Assembly (NCBI GenBank): GCA_009695465.1 | Contig: SIAW01000007.1 | Coordinates: forward strand, 1-47,215 | Direction: 5' to 3' | Length of the DNA: 47,215 nt | DNA from: Pedosphaera sp. | GTDB lineage: Bacteria > Verrucomicrobiota > Verrucomicrobiia > Limisphaerales > UBA1100 | In this document: piece by piece, positions 35,022 to 43,183 of the stretch | Numbering within the stretch: the first letter of the stretch is position 1 | How the letters are laid out: each line of letters starts with the position of its first letter | The notes under the pieces: model-generated | Told to the model about the DNA's origin: nothing | The model's database searches: none | Seen by the model: the letters and a program-made list of their open reading frames with translations, nothing else | Made by a program: the position numbers and the translations under genes

Positions 35022-36073
35022 TCACCCGCTTGCGCCAACTCCTTGTGGCCGGTATCGCCGGTCTCTTGCTCGCCCAACCCGCGCACGTGTCTGCGCAGGA
35101 GCTTTTCGAAGGCTCCGGCGTGGATGTCCGCGAGATTGAGCAGCTCTATGTGAAGGGCCTCAAGTGGCTCAAGGATAACCAGCAGGCGGACGGCTCCTTC
35201 GGCACTGCGGGGCGCGACCATTACGGCACGCAGCCGGGTGTGGTGGGCTTGGCCGTGGTGGCCATGCTCGCGCATGGCGACGACCCCAACTTCGGTTTGT
35301 ACAGCAAGCAGATCAACAAAGGTCTGCAGTTCGTCATCAATCAGCAGAACAAGGCTACTGGTTACATCGGTTCCTCGATGTACAATCACGGCTTTGCCAC
35401 GCTGGCGTTGGCCGAGGCATACGGCACAGTGCTTTATCCCACGCCGGCCAAGCCCGACAATGAGCTGGGCAAATCGTTGACCAACGCCGTGCAGTGCATC
35501 CTGCGTTCGCAGGCGGTGGCCAAGGCTGCCAATTATCAAGGTGGCTGGCGTTATTCGCCAGAGAGCAACGATTCGGACAGCACCGTCAGCGGCGCTTGTT
35601 TTGTCGCGCTCTTGGCGGCGGCCAACGCGGGCATTGCCGTCCCGCAGAAAGCCATCAACGAAGGCCTGGGCTTTTTCAAATCCTGCCAATCCTCCGACGG
35701 CGGCATCGGCTACACCAGCCCCGGCGGCCCCAACGCCCCACGCACCGCCATTGGTGGACTGGCCTTCGCGCTGGCCAAACGCAAAGACGACAACTCCTAC
35801 AAGCAGGCCATGCAGTATCTCTACAACCACCAGAACGACGGCAGCGAATCGCACTATTACCACTACTACCTTTACTACGCGTCACAGGCGTACTTCCACG
35901 GCTCGGACGCTGCGGCGTGGCGCACGTGGAACAAGAACAACATTGCCACGTTGAAGGAGACGCAGAAGGAGGACGGCAGTTGGGATGGCAACTTCGGGGC
36001 GACCTTCGCGACGGCCGCATCGCTGCTTTCGGTGGCGCTCAATTACCGCTACCTGCCGATCTATGAACGCTGA
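35018..36073 (+). CDS. secreted terpenoid-cyclase-fold (prenyltransferase/squalene oxidase repeat) protein
   Basis: A 351-residue exported protein with signal MITRLRQLLVAGIAGLLLAQPAHVSAQ. The mature part is an alpha/alpha barrel of prenyltransferase/squalene-oxidase-type repeats with QW-like motifs: QQADGSFG, QSSDGGIGY and QKEDGSWDG. Alternating helices such as GVVGLAVVAML and FATLALAEAYG fit the fold. The catalytic DxDD of class II cyclases reads DSDS here, and the protein is exported away from prenyl substrates, so enzymatic cyclisation is unlikely. A binding or structural role is inferred. Its ATG overlaps the DUF4175-like stop (ATGA), and its own end overlaps the next gene by 11 bases. 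Confidence 0.9.
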   Translation: MITRLRQLLVAGIAGLLLAQPAHVSAQELFEGSGVDVREIEQLYVKGLKWLKDNQQADGSFGTAGRDHYGTQPGVVGLAVVAMLAHGDDPNFGLYSKQINKGLQFVINQQNKATGYIGSSMYNHGFATLALAEAYGTVLYPTPAKPDNELGKSLTNAVQCILRSQAVAKAANYQGGWRYSPESNDSDSTVSGACFVALLAAANAGIAVPQKAINEGLGFFKSCQSSDGGIGYTSPGGPNAPRTAIGGLAFALAKRKDDNSYKQAMQYLYNHQNDGSESHYYHYYLYYASQAYFHGSDAAAWRTWNKNNIATLKETQKEDGSWDGNFGATFATAASLLSVALNYRYLPIYER

Positions 36074-37784
36074 GCGCACCCTGCCTCTAGCCGCACTGCT
36101 GGCGTTGGGTCTGTGTTCAACACCCGGCGCGCAGGAGTTGAAGCTGGAAGTGCGCCCCGCGCTCCCCCGGCAGAGGGTGCCCTTTGCCGAACCACTGCCG
36201 CCACTCCCGCCGCCCGTCCTCGAGAGGGTTGAAAAACTGGCCCCCGATGGCGCGCCCGCGCGGGCACCGCTGCAATTGGATCTGCAGACCAGCCGCCATC
36301 TCCATCCCACGCGCGCCATCCGGCGTGCGCTGCCGCAGCAGGCATCGGCCAATGCGGCTGGCCCGCAGTCCAGCGACCGCTTGCACCTGCTGCAGGGCGA
36401 CCAGTTCAACGGCAGATTGATTTCCTACATACCCGGCGAGGGACTGCACTGGCAGCATCCCTCAGTCAAAACGCCGATGGTGCTGGACGCGCAGAGTCTG
36501 GCGCGGTTGACGCTCAAAAACCTGCCGCTGCCGCCCACGGCCAAGCGCCACACCTGCGCGGTGTATCTGGCCAATGGCGACGAGTTGATGGGGGATCTGG
36601 TGGAGTTGCGCCCCGAGAAGGAAGGCCAGCCCGCGGCACTGGTGCTGGACACTTGGTATGCCGGGCGGCTGACGATTCCCTTCGCCGCACTGCGTTCGCT
36701 GACGCCGGGCAGTGTGGGTTCGCGTGTTCTTTACGAAGGCCCGGACAGCGCGGCTGGCTGGCTTTCGGGTGCCAACAATCAGATTGACGGCAACGGCCTC
36801 GCGGCGGGACTAGCCGGCGGTGGACTTCCCGGTGGCGCGGGGATGGTTGGCGGCATGCCTCCGGGCGATGTGGCCATCCAGATCGCAGGAAAAATTGCCG
36901 AGGTGCCCGGCGCGGCGCAGTGGCGTTTCGCCAACAACTCGTTCCAGTCGCGCAGCAGCGGCGCGATGATCGCGCGCGACTTTGATCTGCCCGACAAATG
37001 CAGCTTCGAGTTCGATCTGGCGTGGCAGGGGTACTTCAGCCTCAGCTTCAATTTTTACACCGACAAGTTTGACCAGTACTCCGGCAACAGCTACAGTCTG
37101 CGCTTTGACCAGAACAACGTGTACCTCTACCGCATCTCGCCCACGATGGGCAACGTGCGCATCGGCGCCAACGTCAACAGCGGCCTGCAACATCCGCGCA
37201 CCACTGGGCGCGTCGCGATACGCGTGGACAAGGCCGCGCGCACCATCGCCATGCTGGTGGATGGCGTGATGATCCATCAATGGAAGGAAGAGGCCGGGCG
37301 CGATTTCGCCGGCAAAGGCAAGGGCGTGCTCTTCGTCACGCGCAACGCCCAGCCCATGCGCATCAGCGCGCTGCGCATCGCGGAATGGGACGGCCGCCTG
37401 CCCGTGGCGGGCAACGTCGTCGGCACGGGCAAAGAGGATTTCGTGCTCTTCTCCAACGAGGACAGCGTCTCGGGAAACGTGCTGGCGATCAAGGATGGCA
37501 AGATGACGTTGCAGACCAGTTTCGCCTCGCTGGACATCCCGCTGCAGCGGGTGGGCCGGGTGGATTTCAAACCGCGCACGCTGCAACTGCCGCCGGCCAC
37601 CATGCGCGCGACGCTGCGTGATCAAGGCAAGTTCGCCTTCAGCCTCAAGCAATGGCAGGACGACAAGGTGCGCGTGACCAGCCCCGTGTTTGGTGAGGCT
37701 GATTTTTCGCCCGCTGTATTTGCTGCGATGGAATTTAACCTCGATCAACCCAGGAAGGAAGGCCAGGACGCCTCCTTCCCATGA
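36063..37784 (+). CDS. secreted lectin-like protein with four repeated beta modules (paralog 1)
   Basis: A 573-residue exported protein; its ATG at 36063 lies within the end of the previous gene and begins a signal (ERTLPLAALLALGLCSTPGAQ). Two modules come first (LLQGDQFNGRLISYIPGEG near residue 110; LANGDELMGDLVELRPEK near 175). A concanavalin-like/DUF1080-like jelly-roll follows (about 280-460; FEFDLAWQGYFSLSFNFYTD, then RVAIRVDKAARTIAMLVDGV). Two more modules end it (FSNEDSVSGNVLAIKDGK; LRDQGKFAFSLKQWQDDK). A glycine-rich loop precedes the jelly-roll. No catalytic residues stand out; carbohydrate or surface binding is inferred from the fold. It is a clear paralog of the next gene. Confidence 0.87.
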   Translation: MNAERTLPLAALLALGLCSTPGAQELKLEVRPALPRQRVPFAEPLPPLPPPVLERVEKLAPDGAPARAPLQLDLQTSRHLHPTRAIRRALPQQASANAAGPQSSDRLHLLQGDQFNGRLISYIPGEGLHWQHPSVKTPMVLDAQSLARLTLKNLPLPPTAKRHTCAVYLANGDELMGDLVELRPEKEGQPAALVLDTWYAGRLTIPFAALRSLTPGSVGSRVLYEGPDSAAGWLSGANNQIDGNGLAAGLAGGGLPGGAGMVGGMPPGDVAIQIAGKIAEVPGAAQWRFANNSFQSRSSGAMIARDFDLPDKCSFEFDLAWQGYFSLSFNFYTDKFDQYSGNSYSLRFDQNNVYLYRISPTMGNVRIGANVNSGLQHPRTTGRVAIRVDKAARTIAMLVDGVMIHQWKEEAGRDFAGKGKGVLFVTRNAQPMRISALRIAEWDGRLPVAGNVVGTGKEDFVLFSNEDSVSGNVLAIKDGKMTLQTSFASLDIPLQRVGRVDFKPRTLQLPPATMRATLRDQGKFAFSLKQWQDDKVRVTSPVFGEADFSPAVFAAMEFNLDQPRKEGQDASFP

Positions 37785-37808
37785 GCAGAAAAAGCTGCGA
37801 CCAAATTT

Positions 37809-39311
37809 ATGCGTGAACTGATCAAGACCCCGTGTGCCGTCGTGGCACTGCTGGTGCCGTTGCTGGCGATTGCCGCCGGCGGTATCGTCGTCAAGTCCGT
37901 GCGGCCCGCCGGTGAGACGCCCGCCAAGCCCATCCGCGTCGCTGCTCCGGGCACTGCGGGCGAGGTGCGCCTCAAACCGCAGATCATCGAACTGCTCAAC
38001 GGCGATTCACTCTCGGGTGGATTCATCGGGTACGATGCCGAGAAAGGCGCGCGCTGGAAACACGAGGCTGTGAATGCGGAGATCGCCTTCACCGCCGCTG
38101 CCATCGGCCGCATCCGCCTCAACACCCCGCCTTCCGCCGAGGCTCCCGCGCGCCAGAATTGCCGCGTGCGCCTGCGCAACGGCGACGAGGTGCAGGGCGA
38201 GATGATGATGCTCAACAACGACACGCTCAGCTTGGAGACGTGGTACGGCGGCATGCTCAACGTCCCGCGCGCGGAAATCGAGAGCATCGCTCCGGGCGCC
38301 GCCACGCAGGAAGCGCTGTACGATGGGCCGACGGATCTGAAAGGCTGGACGGGCGGCAATCTGCAGAACGGCGAGGCGGGTTTGCGAGAAGGCAAAGGCA
38401 TGCCTGTCCCCGGCGCTAACGGCGCGACGCCCCCCGGTTGGCTTTTCCGCAACGAATCTTTTTACGCCAACGGCCCCGGCCCGCAGATTGGTCGCATGGT
38501 GAAATTCACCGACATGGTCAACATCGAGTTCGACCTCGCGTGGCGCGGCTATTTCCAGATCGCCGTGCACATGTACGCCGATCGCCTCGAGCAATACTCC
38601 GGCAACGCCTACGTCGTGGGCATCAATCCGGGCAACGTGTACCTCATCCGCATGACGGCGCGCGAAGGCCAGAACAACATCGGCAACGGCAACATCCAGG
38701 AATTGCAGCAGAAGAACAAAGCGCGCTTCTCCATCCGCGTGGATAAGAAGAACAAGAACATCTCTCTGCTCGTGGACGGCGTGCTCAAGCAGCAGTGGAA
38801 GGACGCCAACGCCTTCGCCGGCGGCGGCGACGGGCTGATGTTCATCTCGCAAGGCAACGGCATGGTGAAGCTGAGCAAGCTGCGCGTCACCGAATGGGAC
38901 GGCAAGATGCCTTCGGCCAATGCCGCTGCGGGAGGCAAGGCCACTGAGGACATCGCGCGCCTGACCAACAACGACAGCGTCACCGGACAGTTGCGCGGCG
39001 TGAAGGAAGGCAAGGTTCACTTCTTCAGCCAGAGCATTGGCCAAGAGTTGGCCATCCCCATCGCGCGCGTGGCGCGTATCGAGTTGGCCAAGCCCGCCGG
39101 CGAACCCGCCAAACCCGCGCCCGGCAGCGTGCGCGCCGTGTTTGCACATGGAGGCGCGTTGACCTTCAATCTGGAAAAGTGGGAAGGCGATCAGGTCTCC
39201 GGCACGAGCAGCGCCTTGGGCAAGGTGACTCTCCGGCCCACGGCCATCACCCAGTTGGATTTCAATCTCCAACAAAAACGTCCCGACAGCGGCGACCCGT
39301 TTGATTTTTAG
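37809..39311 (+). CDS. secreted lectin-like protein with four repeated beta modules (paralog 2)
   Basis: A 500-residue exported protein with N-terminal hydrophobic signal (PCAVVALLVPLLAIAAGG). The layout is the same as in the preceding gene: modules LLNGDSLSGGFIGYDAEKG and LRNGDEVQGEMMMLNNDT, then a jelly-roll (IEFDLAWRGYFQIAVHMYAD, FSIRVDKKNKNISLLVDGV), then LTNNDSVTGQLRGVKEGK and FAHGGALTFNLEKWEGDQ. The two proteins share the EFDLAW, QYSGN and RVDK blocks, so they arose by tandem duplication and have diverged. It begins 24 bp after its paralog and closes the MoxR-vWA run. Confidence 0.87.
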   Translation: MRELIKTPCAVVALLVPLLAIAAGGIVVKSVRPAGETPAKPIRVAAPGTAGEVRLKPQIIELLNGDSLSGGFIGYDAEKGARWKHEAVNAEIAFTAAAIGRIRLNTPPSAEAPARQNCRVRLRNGDEVQGEMMMLNNDTLSLETWYGGMLNVPRAEIESIAPGAATQEALYDGPTDLKGWTGGNLQNGEAGLREGKGMPVPGANGATPPGWLFRNESFYANGPGPQIGRMVKFTDMVNIEFDLAWRGYFQIAVHMYADRLEQYSGNAYVVGINPGNVYLIRMTAREGQNNIGNGNIQELQQKNKARFSIRVDKKNKNISLLVDGVLKQQWKDANAFAGGGDGLMFISQGNGMVKLSKLRVTEWDGKMPSANAAAGGKATEDIARLTNNDSVTGQLRGVKEGKVHFFSQSIGQELAIPIARVARIELAKPAGEPAKPAPGSVRAVFAHGGALTFNLEKWEGDQVSGTSSALGKVTLRPTAITQLDFNLQQKRPDSGDPFDF

Positions 39312-39424
39312 TCGGCAACCGCAGCGTTGCCAATGGGGTCGCACGACTGGAATAGTGCCGCGCCCGCTCGCCGTCGCGTGCGCAGGCGGATGGGGATGCG
39401 CCCGCACCGCCGGACAATTTCCTT
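39312..39424 (+). promoter_or_regulatory. promoter region of the hydroxybutyrate cassette
   Basis: This 113-bp spacer contains TTGCCA (39328-39333) and AATAGT (39352-39357) with an 18-bp spacer, a plausible sigma-70 promoter for the thiolase operon. A small dyad GGCAAC-6-GTTGCC (39315-39332) overlaps the -35 box; it has no T-run and is not a convincing terminator for the upstream gene. Confidence 0.4.
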
Positions 39425-40555
39425 ATGAAACCTGTCTGGATTGTCGCCGCGCGACGCACACCTCAAGGCCGCTTCCTCGGCGCGCTGGCCAAACACACCG
39501 CGACGGACTTGGCGATCGCCGCCGGCAAAGCCGCGCTCACCGGCATTGATCCAGCACGCGTGGATGCGGTGATTGTCGGCAACGTTCTCAGCGCCGGCTT
39601 GGGCATGAACGTGGCGCGGCAAGTGGGCATGAGCGTCGGTGTGCCGGTCAGCGCACCCGCCTTCACCGTGAACATGATGTGCGCCTCGGGCATGCAGGCG
39701 GTCATCCTCGCCGCCCAAGCCATCCAGTGCGGTTCCGCCCGCATGGTGCTGTGTGGCGGCACTGAATCCATGTCCAACGCGCCGCATCTTTTGCCCCGTG
39801 CGCACATGCAAGGCGGCAAGCCCGCTGCGGAGGCGGCCCCGGTGGATTCCATGTTGCGTGATGGTTTGCACGACGCCTTCAACGGCGAACACATGGCGCA
39901 CACCGCCGAACGATTGGCGTCGCGCTACACGATTTCCCGCGAGGCGCAGGATCAATACGCCGCGCGCAGTCAGCAACGCTACGGAGCGGCGCGCGCCGCA
40001 GGCCATTTCCAAAATGAGATTGTGGCTGTCGGGGACGTGGCGCTGGACGAACATCCCCGCCCCAATGCCACGGCAGAAAAACTGGCGATGCTCTCGCCGG
40101 TGTTCAACACCAGCGGCACCGTCACGGCCGGCAACGCCTCCGGCATCAACGATGGCGCGGCGATGTTGCTCGTGTGCGATGCAGCGTACGCGCGCGAGTG
40201 CGGGCTGGAACCGATGGTCATCCTCAGCGCCAGCGCGGCCGCGGGCTGCGAGCCTGCGCTTATGGGCTTGGGGCCGGTGCACGCGGTGCGACGGCTGGAT
40301 TTGGATGTGCACCAGTTCGACATGATCGAATTGAACGAGGCATTCGCTGCGCAGGCACTGGCCTGCATCCAGGAATTGGGTCTCGATGAAACCAAGGTGA
40401 ATCCCGATGGCGGCGCGATTGCGCTGGGCCATCCCATCGGTGCCACGGGCGCGCGGCTCTTGGTGCATCTGGCGCATCGCCGACCGCGGCGCGGACTGGC
40501 CACCCTCTGCGTGGGCGGCGGCATGGGCTGCGCCGTCGTCGTGGAGCAGCCCTGA
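39425..40555 (+). CDS. acetyl-CoA acetyltransferase (thiolase)
   Basis: A 376-residue thiolase. Active-site residues are all in place: nucleophile Cys86 (NMMCASGM), His336 in GHPIGATGAR, and Cys362 in CVGGGMG. The ELNEAFAAQ and NPDGGAIALGHP blocks are also present. It cleaves acetoacetyl-CoA to two acetyl-CoA, or the reverse; the degradative direction is inferred from its partners. At 376 residues it is slightly shorter than the typical 390, within the RxPRRGLA loop near the C-terminus. It is first of four tightly spaced genes and is followed after 13 bp by the acyl-CoA synthetase. Confidence 0.93.
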   Translation: MKPVWIVAARRTPQGRFLGALAKHTATDLAIAAGKAALTGIDPARVDAVIVGNVLSAGLGMNVARQVGMSVGVPVSAPAFTVNMMCASGMQAVILAAQAIQCGSARMVLCGGTESMSNAPHLLPRAHMQGGKPAAEAAPVDSMLRDGLHDAFNGEHMAHTAERLASRYTISREAQDQYAARSQQRYGAARAAGHFQNEIVAVGDVALDEHPRPNATAEKLAMLSPVFNTSGTVTAGNASGINDGAAMLLVCDAAYARECGLEPMVILSASAAAGCEPALMGLGPVHAVRRLDLDVHQFDMIELNEAFAAQALACIQELGLDETKVNPDGGAIALGHPIGATGARLLVHLAHRRPRRGLATLCVGGGMGCAVVVEQP

Positions 40556-40568
40556 TTTTGTCGTGCGC

Positions 40569-42413
40569 ATGACTGCGGAGAAAGCGAACCACAGCGACGC
40601 GCCGATGTGGGTGCCGTCCCCCGCGTTCATCGCCAGCACGAACATCGCGTGGCTGATGCAGCGCGCGGGCGTGGATTCATACGAAGCACTGCACGCGTGG
40701 TCAGCGCGCGAGCGCGAGGCATTCTGGGCGCAAGCCATCCAACGATTGGGCATCCGTTTTCAGCGGCCGTATCAGCGGGTGCTGGACATGTCCGGCGGCG
40801 TGGAGTCGCCGCAATGGCTGGCGGATGGACAGTTAAACATCGTGGAGAGTTGCTTCGCTGCGCCGCCGGATTCACCGGCCATCATTCATCAAGCTGAAGG
40901 CGGCGCATTGGGCGTCGTGACCGTGGGCGAACTGGCCGCGCTGACCCACCGTGTGGCGGCGAGCTTGGTGCGGCGCGGATTCCAGCGTGGCGACGCACTG
41001 GCGATGATCATGCCGATGACGCCCGCAGCGGTGGCGATTTATCTGGGCATCATCAAAGCGGGCTGCGTGGTCGTGGGCATCGCCGACAGTTTCCGGCCAA
41101 AAGAAATCGCCACGCGCCTGCGGTTGGCCAACGCAGTGGCGGTGTTCACGCAGGACATCACTGTGCGCGGCGGCAAAACACTTCCCTCATTCGCAAACGC
41201 GGTGGAGGCCGGCGCGCCTGCGGCCATCGTGCTGCCGGCGGCGGACACATTGCAAGTGACGCTGCGTGCGGGCGATTGCGCGTGGGCGGATTTTCTGGGA
41301 TGCGAAACGACGTTTCAAGCGGCACCCGCCGCCCCGTCCGATCCCATCAACATCCTCTTTTCCTCCGGCACCACCGGCGAACCCAAGGCCATCCCGTGGA
41401 CGCAGACCACGCCGATCAAGTGCGCCACCGACGCGCACTTCCACCAAAACGTGCAGCCCGGCGACGTGCTCGTCTGGCCCACCAACATCGGCTGGATGAT
41501 GGGCCCGTGGCTGATCTTCGCCAGCCTGATCAACCGCGCTGCGATGGGCCTGTACGGCGGCGCACCGACAGGCCGCGAGTTTTGTGAGTTCGTGCAGGAG
41601 GCGAAGGCGACGATGCTGGGTGTGGTGCCCAGTCTGGTGAAAACATGGCGCGCGGCCGACTGCACGCGTGGTGTGGATTGGAGTGCCATCAAGCTGTTCA
41701 GTTCCACCGGCGAATGTTCCAATGCCGCTGACATGCGTTGGCTTTCTGCGCAGGCCGGTGGGCGGCCGGTCATCGAATACTGTGGCGGCACTGAGATCGC
41801 AGGCGGCTACATCGCCGGCAGTCCCGTGTGCGCGTGCGTGCCCGGCACGTTCAACACACCGGCGCTGGGATGGGATGTGGTGACGCTGGACGAAACGGGG
41901 CGGCCAGCCGATGAGGGCGAGATGTTCCTCGTGCCGCCCTCCATCGGATGTTCCACCACGCTGCTCCAAGGCGATCATCACGAGGTGTATTACGCCGGGA
42001 CGCCGAAAGGGCCGCAGGGCCAAGTGTTGCGGCGGCACGGCGATCAGATGGAACGGTTGCCCGATGGCCGCTGGCGCGCTTTGGGTCGCGCGGATGACAC
42101 GATGAATCTGGGCGGCATCAAAGTCAGCTCTGCGGAGATTGAGCGGACGCTCCAAGCAGTGCCGCATGTCGTGGAAACTGCCGCCATCGCGGTTGCGCCC
42201 GATGGCGGGCCGAGCCGGTTGGTGATCTGCGCTGTGTGTTCCGCTCCGCAAAATGCGGAGGCGCTGAAGGCCGCCATGCAAGATGCGATTCGGCGCGAGC
42301 TCAATCCGCTCTTCAAGATTTACGACGTCGTCCTGCTGGATGCGCTGCCGCGCACGGCTTCCAACAAAGTCATGCGCCGCGTGCTGCGCGACCAATTTAT
42401 TTCCCGCCCATGA
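40569..42413 (+). CDS. AMP-forming acyl-CoA synthetase, probably acetoacetate-CoA ligase role
   Basis: A 614-residue adenylate-forming ligase. Core motifs are FSSGTTGEPKAIPW (P-loop), YCGGTEIAGGYI (A5), GRADDTMNLGGIKVSSAEIER (A8) and the catalytic-lysine segment PRTASNKVMRRVLRDQ (A10). The N-terminal PMWVPSP...W and the blocks LRRHGD and LNPLFK resemble the plant AAE17-like group and acetoacetyl-CoA synthetases. The acid is not fixed by sequence. Flanking thiolase and 3-hydroxybutyrate dehydrogenase genes make acetoacetate the best guess. ATG 40569 was chosen 13 bp after the thiolase stop; the open frame extends upstream inside the thiolase gene. Its TGA overlaps the next ATG. Confidence 0.88.
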   Translation: MTAEKANHSDAPMWVPSPAFIASTNIAWLMQRAGVDSYEALHAWSAREREAFWAQAIQRLGIRFQRPYQRVLDMSGGVESPQWLADGQLNIVESCFAAPPDSPAIIHQAEGGALGVVTVGELAALTHRVAASLVRRGFQRGDALAMIMPMTPAAVAIYLGIIKAGCVVVGIADSFRPKEIATRLRLANAVAVFTQDITVRGGKTLPSFANAVEAGAPAAIVLPAADTLQVTLRAGDCAWADFLGCETTFQAAPAAPSDPINILFSSGTTGEPKAIPWTQTTPIKCATDAHFHQNVQPGDVLVWPTNIGWMMGPWLIFASLINRAAMGLYGGAPTGREFCEFVQEAKATMLGVVPSLVKTWRAADCTRGVDWSAIKLFSSTGECSNAADMRWLSAQAGGRPVIEYCGGTEIAGGYIAGSPVCACVPGTFNTPALGWDVVTLDETGRPADEGEMFLVPPSIGCSTTLLQGDHHEVYYAGTPKGPQGQVLRRHGDQMERLPDGRWRALGRADDTMNLGGIKVSSAEIERTLQAVPHVVETAAIAVAPDGGPSRLVICAVCSAPQNAEALKAAMQDAIRRELNPLFKIYDVVLLDALPRTASNKVMRRVLRDQFISRP

Positions 42414-43183
42414 ACAATCCGCCACGCACCATCCTCATCACCGGCGCAGGCAGCGGCTTGGGCCGCGGCTTGGCGCAGCACCTCGCGCAGCAAGGCCACT
42501 CGATCATCGCAACCGATGTGCAGACTGAGGCCGCCGCCGACACGGCGTCACAGATTCAACACGCCGGCGGCAACGCGCAATCGCATGCGCTGGATGTGTC
42601 CAGCGAGGCGGATGTCCAACGGTTCTTCAGCGAAAACAGCGATGTCCCCATTGATGTGCTGATCAACAACGCCGGGCTGCAACGCGTGGCGCGCATTGAA
42701 GAGTATGACATCGCCAACTGGGATTTGCTGTGCGGGGTGATGGTGCGCGGGGTGTTCTTGATGACACGCGCCGTGCTGCCCGGCATGCGGGCGCGCGGCT
42801 TCGGTCGGCTCATCCACATCGGCTCCATTCATTCGCACGTGGCGTCGCCGTACAAGACCGCGTACGTGGCGGCCAAGCACGCCTTGCTCGGATTTTCCAA
42901 AGTGATGGCGTTGGAGACGGCCGACACCGACATCACCAGCAACACCATCTGCCCGGCCTACATCCGCACGCCGTTGGTGGAGGGGCAGATCAAAGCACAA
43001 GCCCGTCTGCGCGGCATCACGGAGGAAGAAGTAGTGGAGAATATCATGCTCGGGCCGATGCCCAAGAAGGCGTTCATCACCACTGAAGAAATTGCAGGCG
43101 CCGCCGAATATCTCATCAGCGCTGCCGCGCGCAATGTCACCGGGCAGGCCATCACCATTGACGGCGGATGGACGGCGCAATGA
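42410..43183 (+). CDS. bdhA: 3-hydroxybutyrate dehydrogenase (SDR family)
   Basis: A 257-residue short-chain dehydrogenase that interconverts 3-hydroxybutyrate and acetoacetate with NAD. The cofactor motif TGAGSGLG is near residue 10 and NNAG follows the fourth strand. The active site reads Ser139, Tyr152 and Lys156 (AYVAAKH). The end of the protein, NTICPAYIRTPLVEGQI and the terminal DGGWTAQ, is characteristic of bacterial D-3-hydroxybutyrate dehydrogenases. The ATG at 42410 overlaps the ligase stop (ATGA), and its own stop overlaps the transporter ATG, so all three are coupled. Confidence 0.92.
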   Translation: MNNPPRTILITGAGSGLGRGLAQHLAQQGHSIIATDVQTEAAADTASQIQHAGGNAQSHALDVSSEADVQRFFSENSDVPIDVLINNAGLQRVARIEEYDIANWDLLCGVMVRGVFLMTRAVLPGMRARGFGRLIHIGSIHSHVASPYKTAYVAAKHALLGFSKVMALETADTDITSNTICPAYIRTPLVEGQIKAQARLRGITEEEVVENIMLGPMPKKAFITTEEIAGAAEYLISAAARNVTGQAITIDGGWTAQ

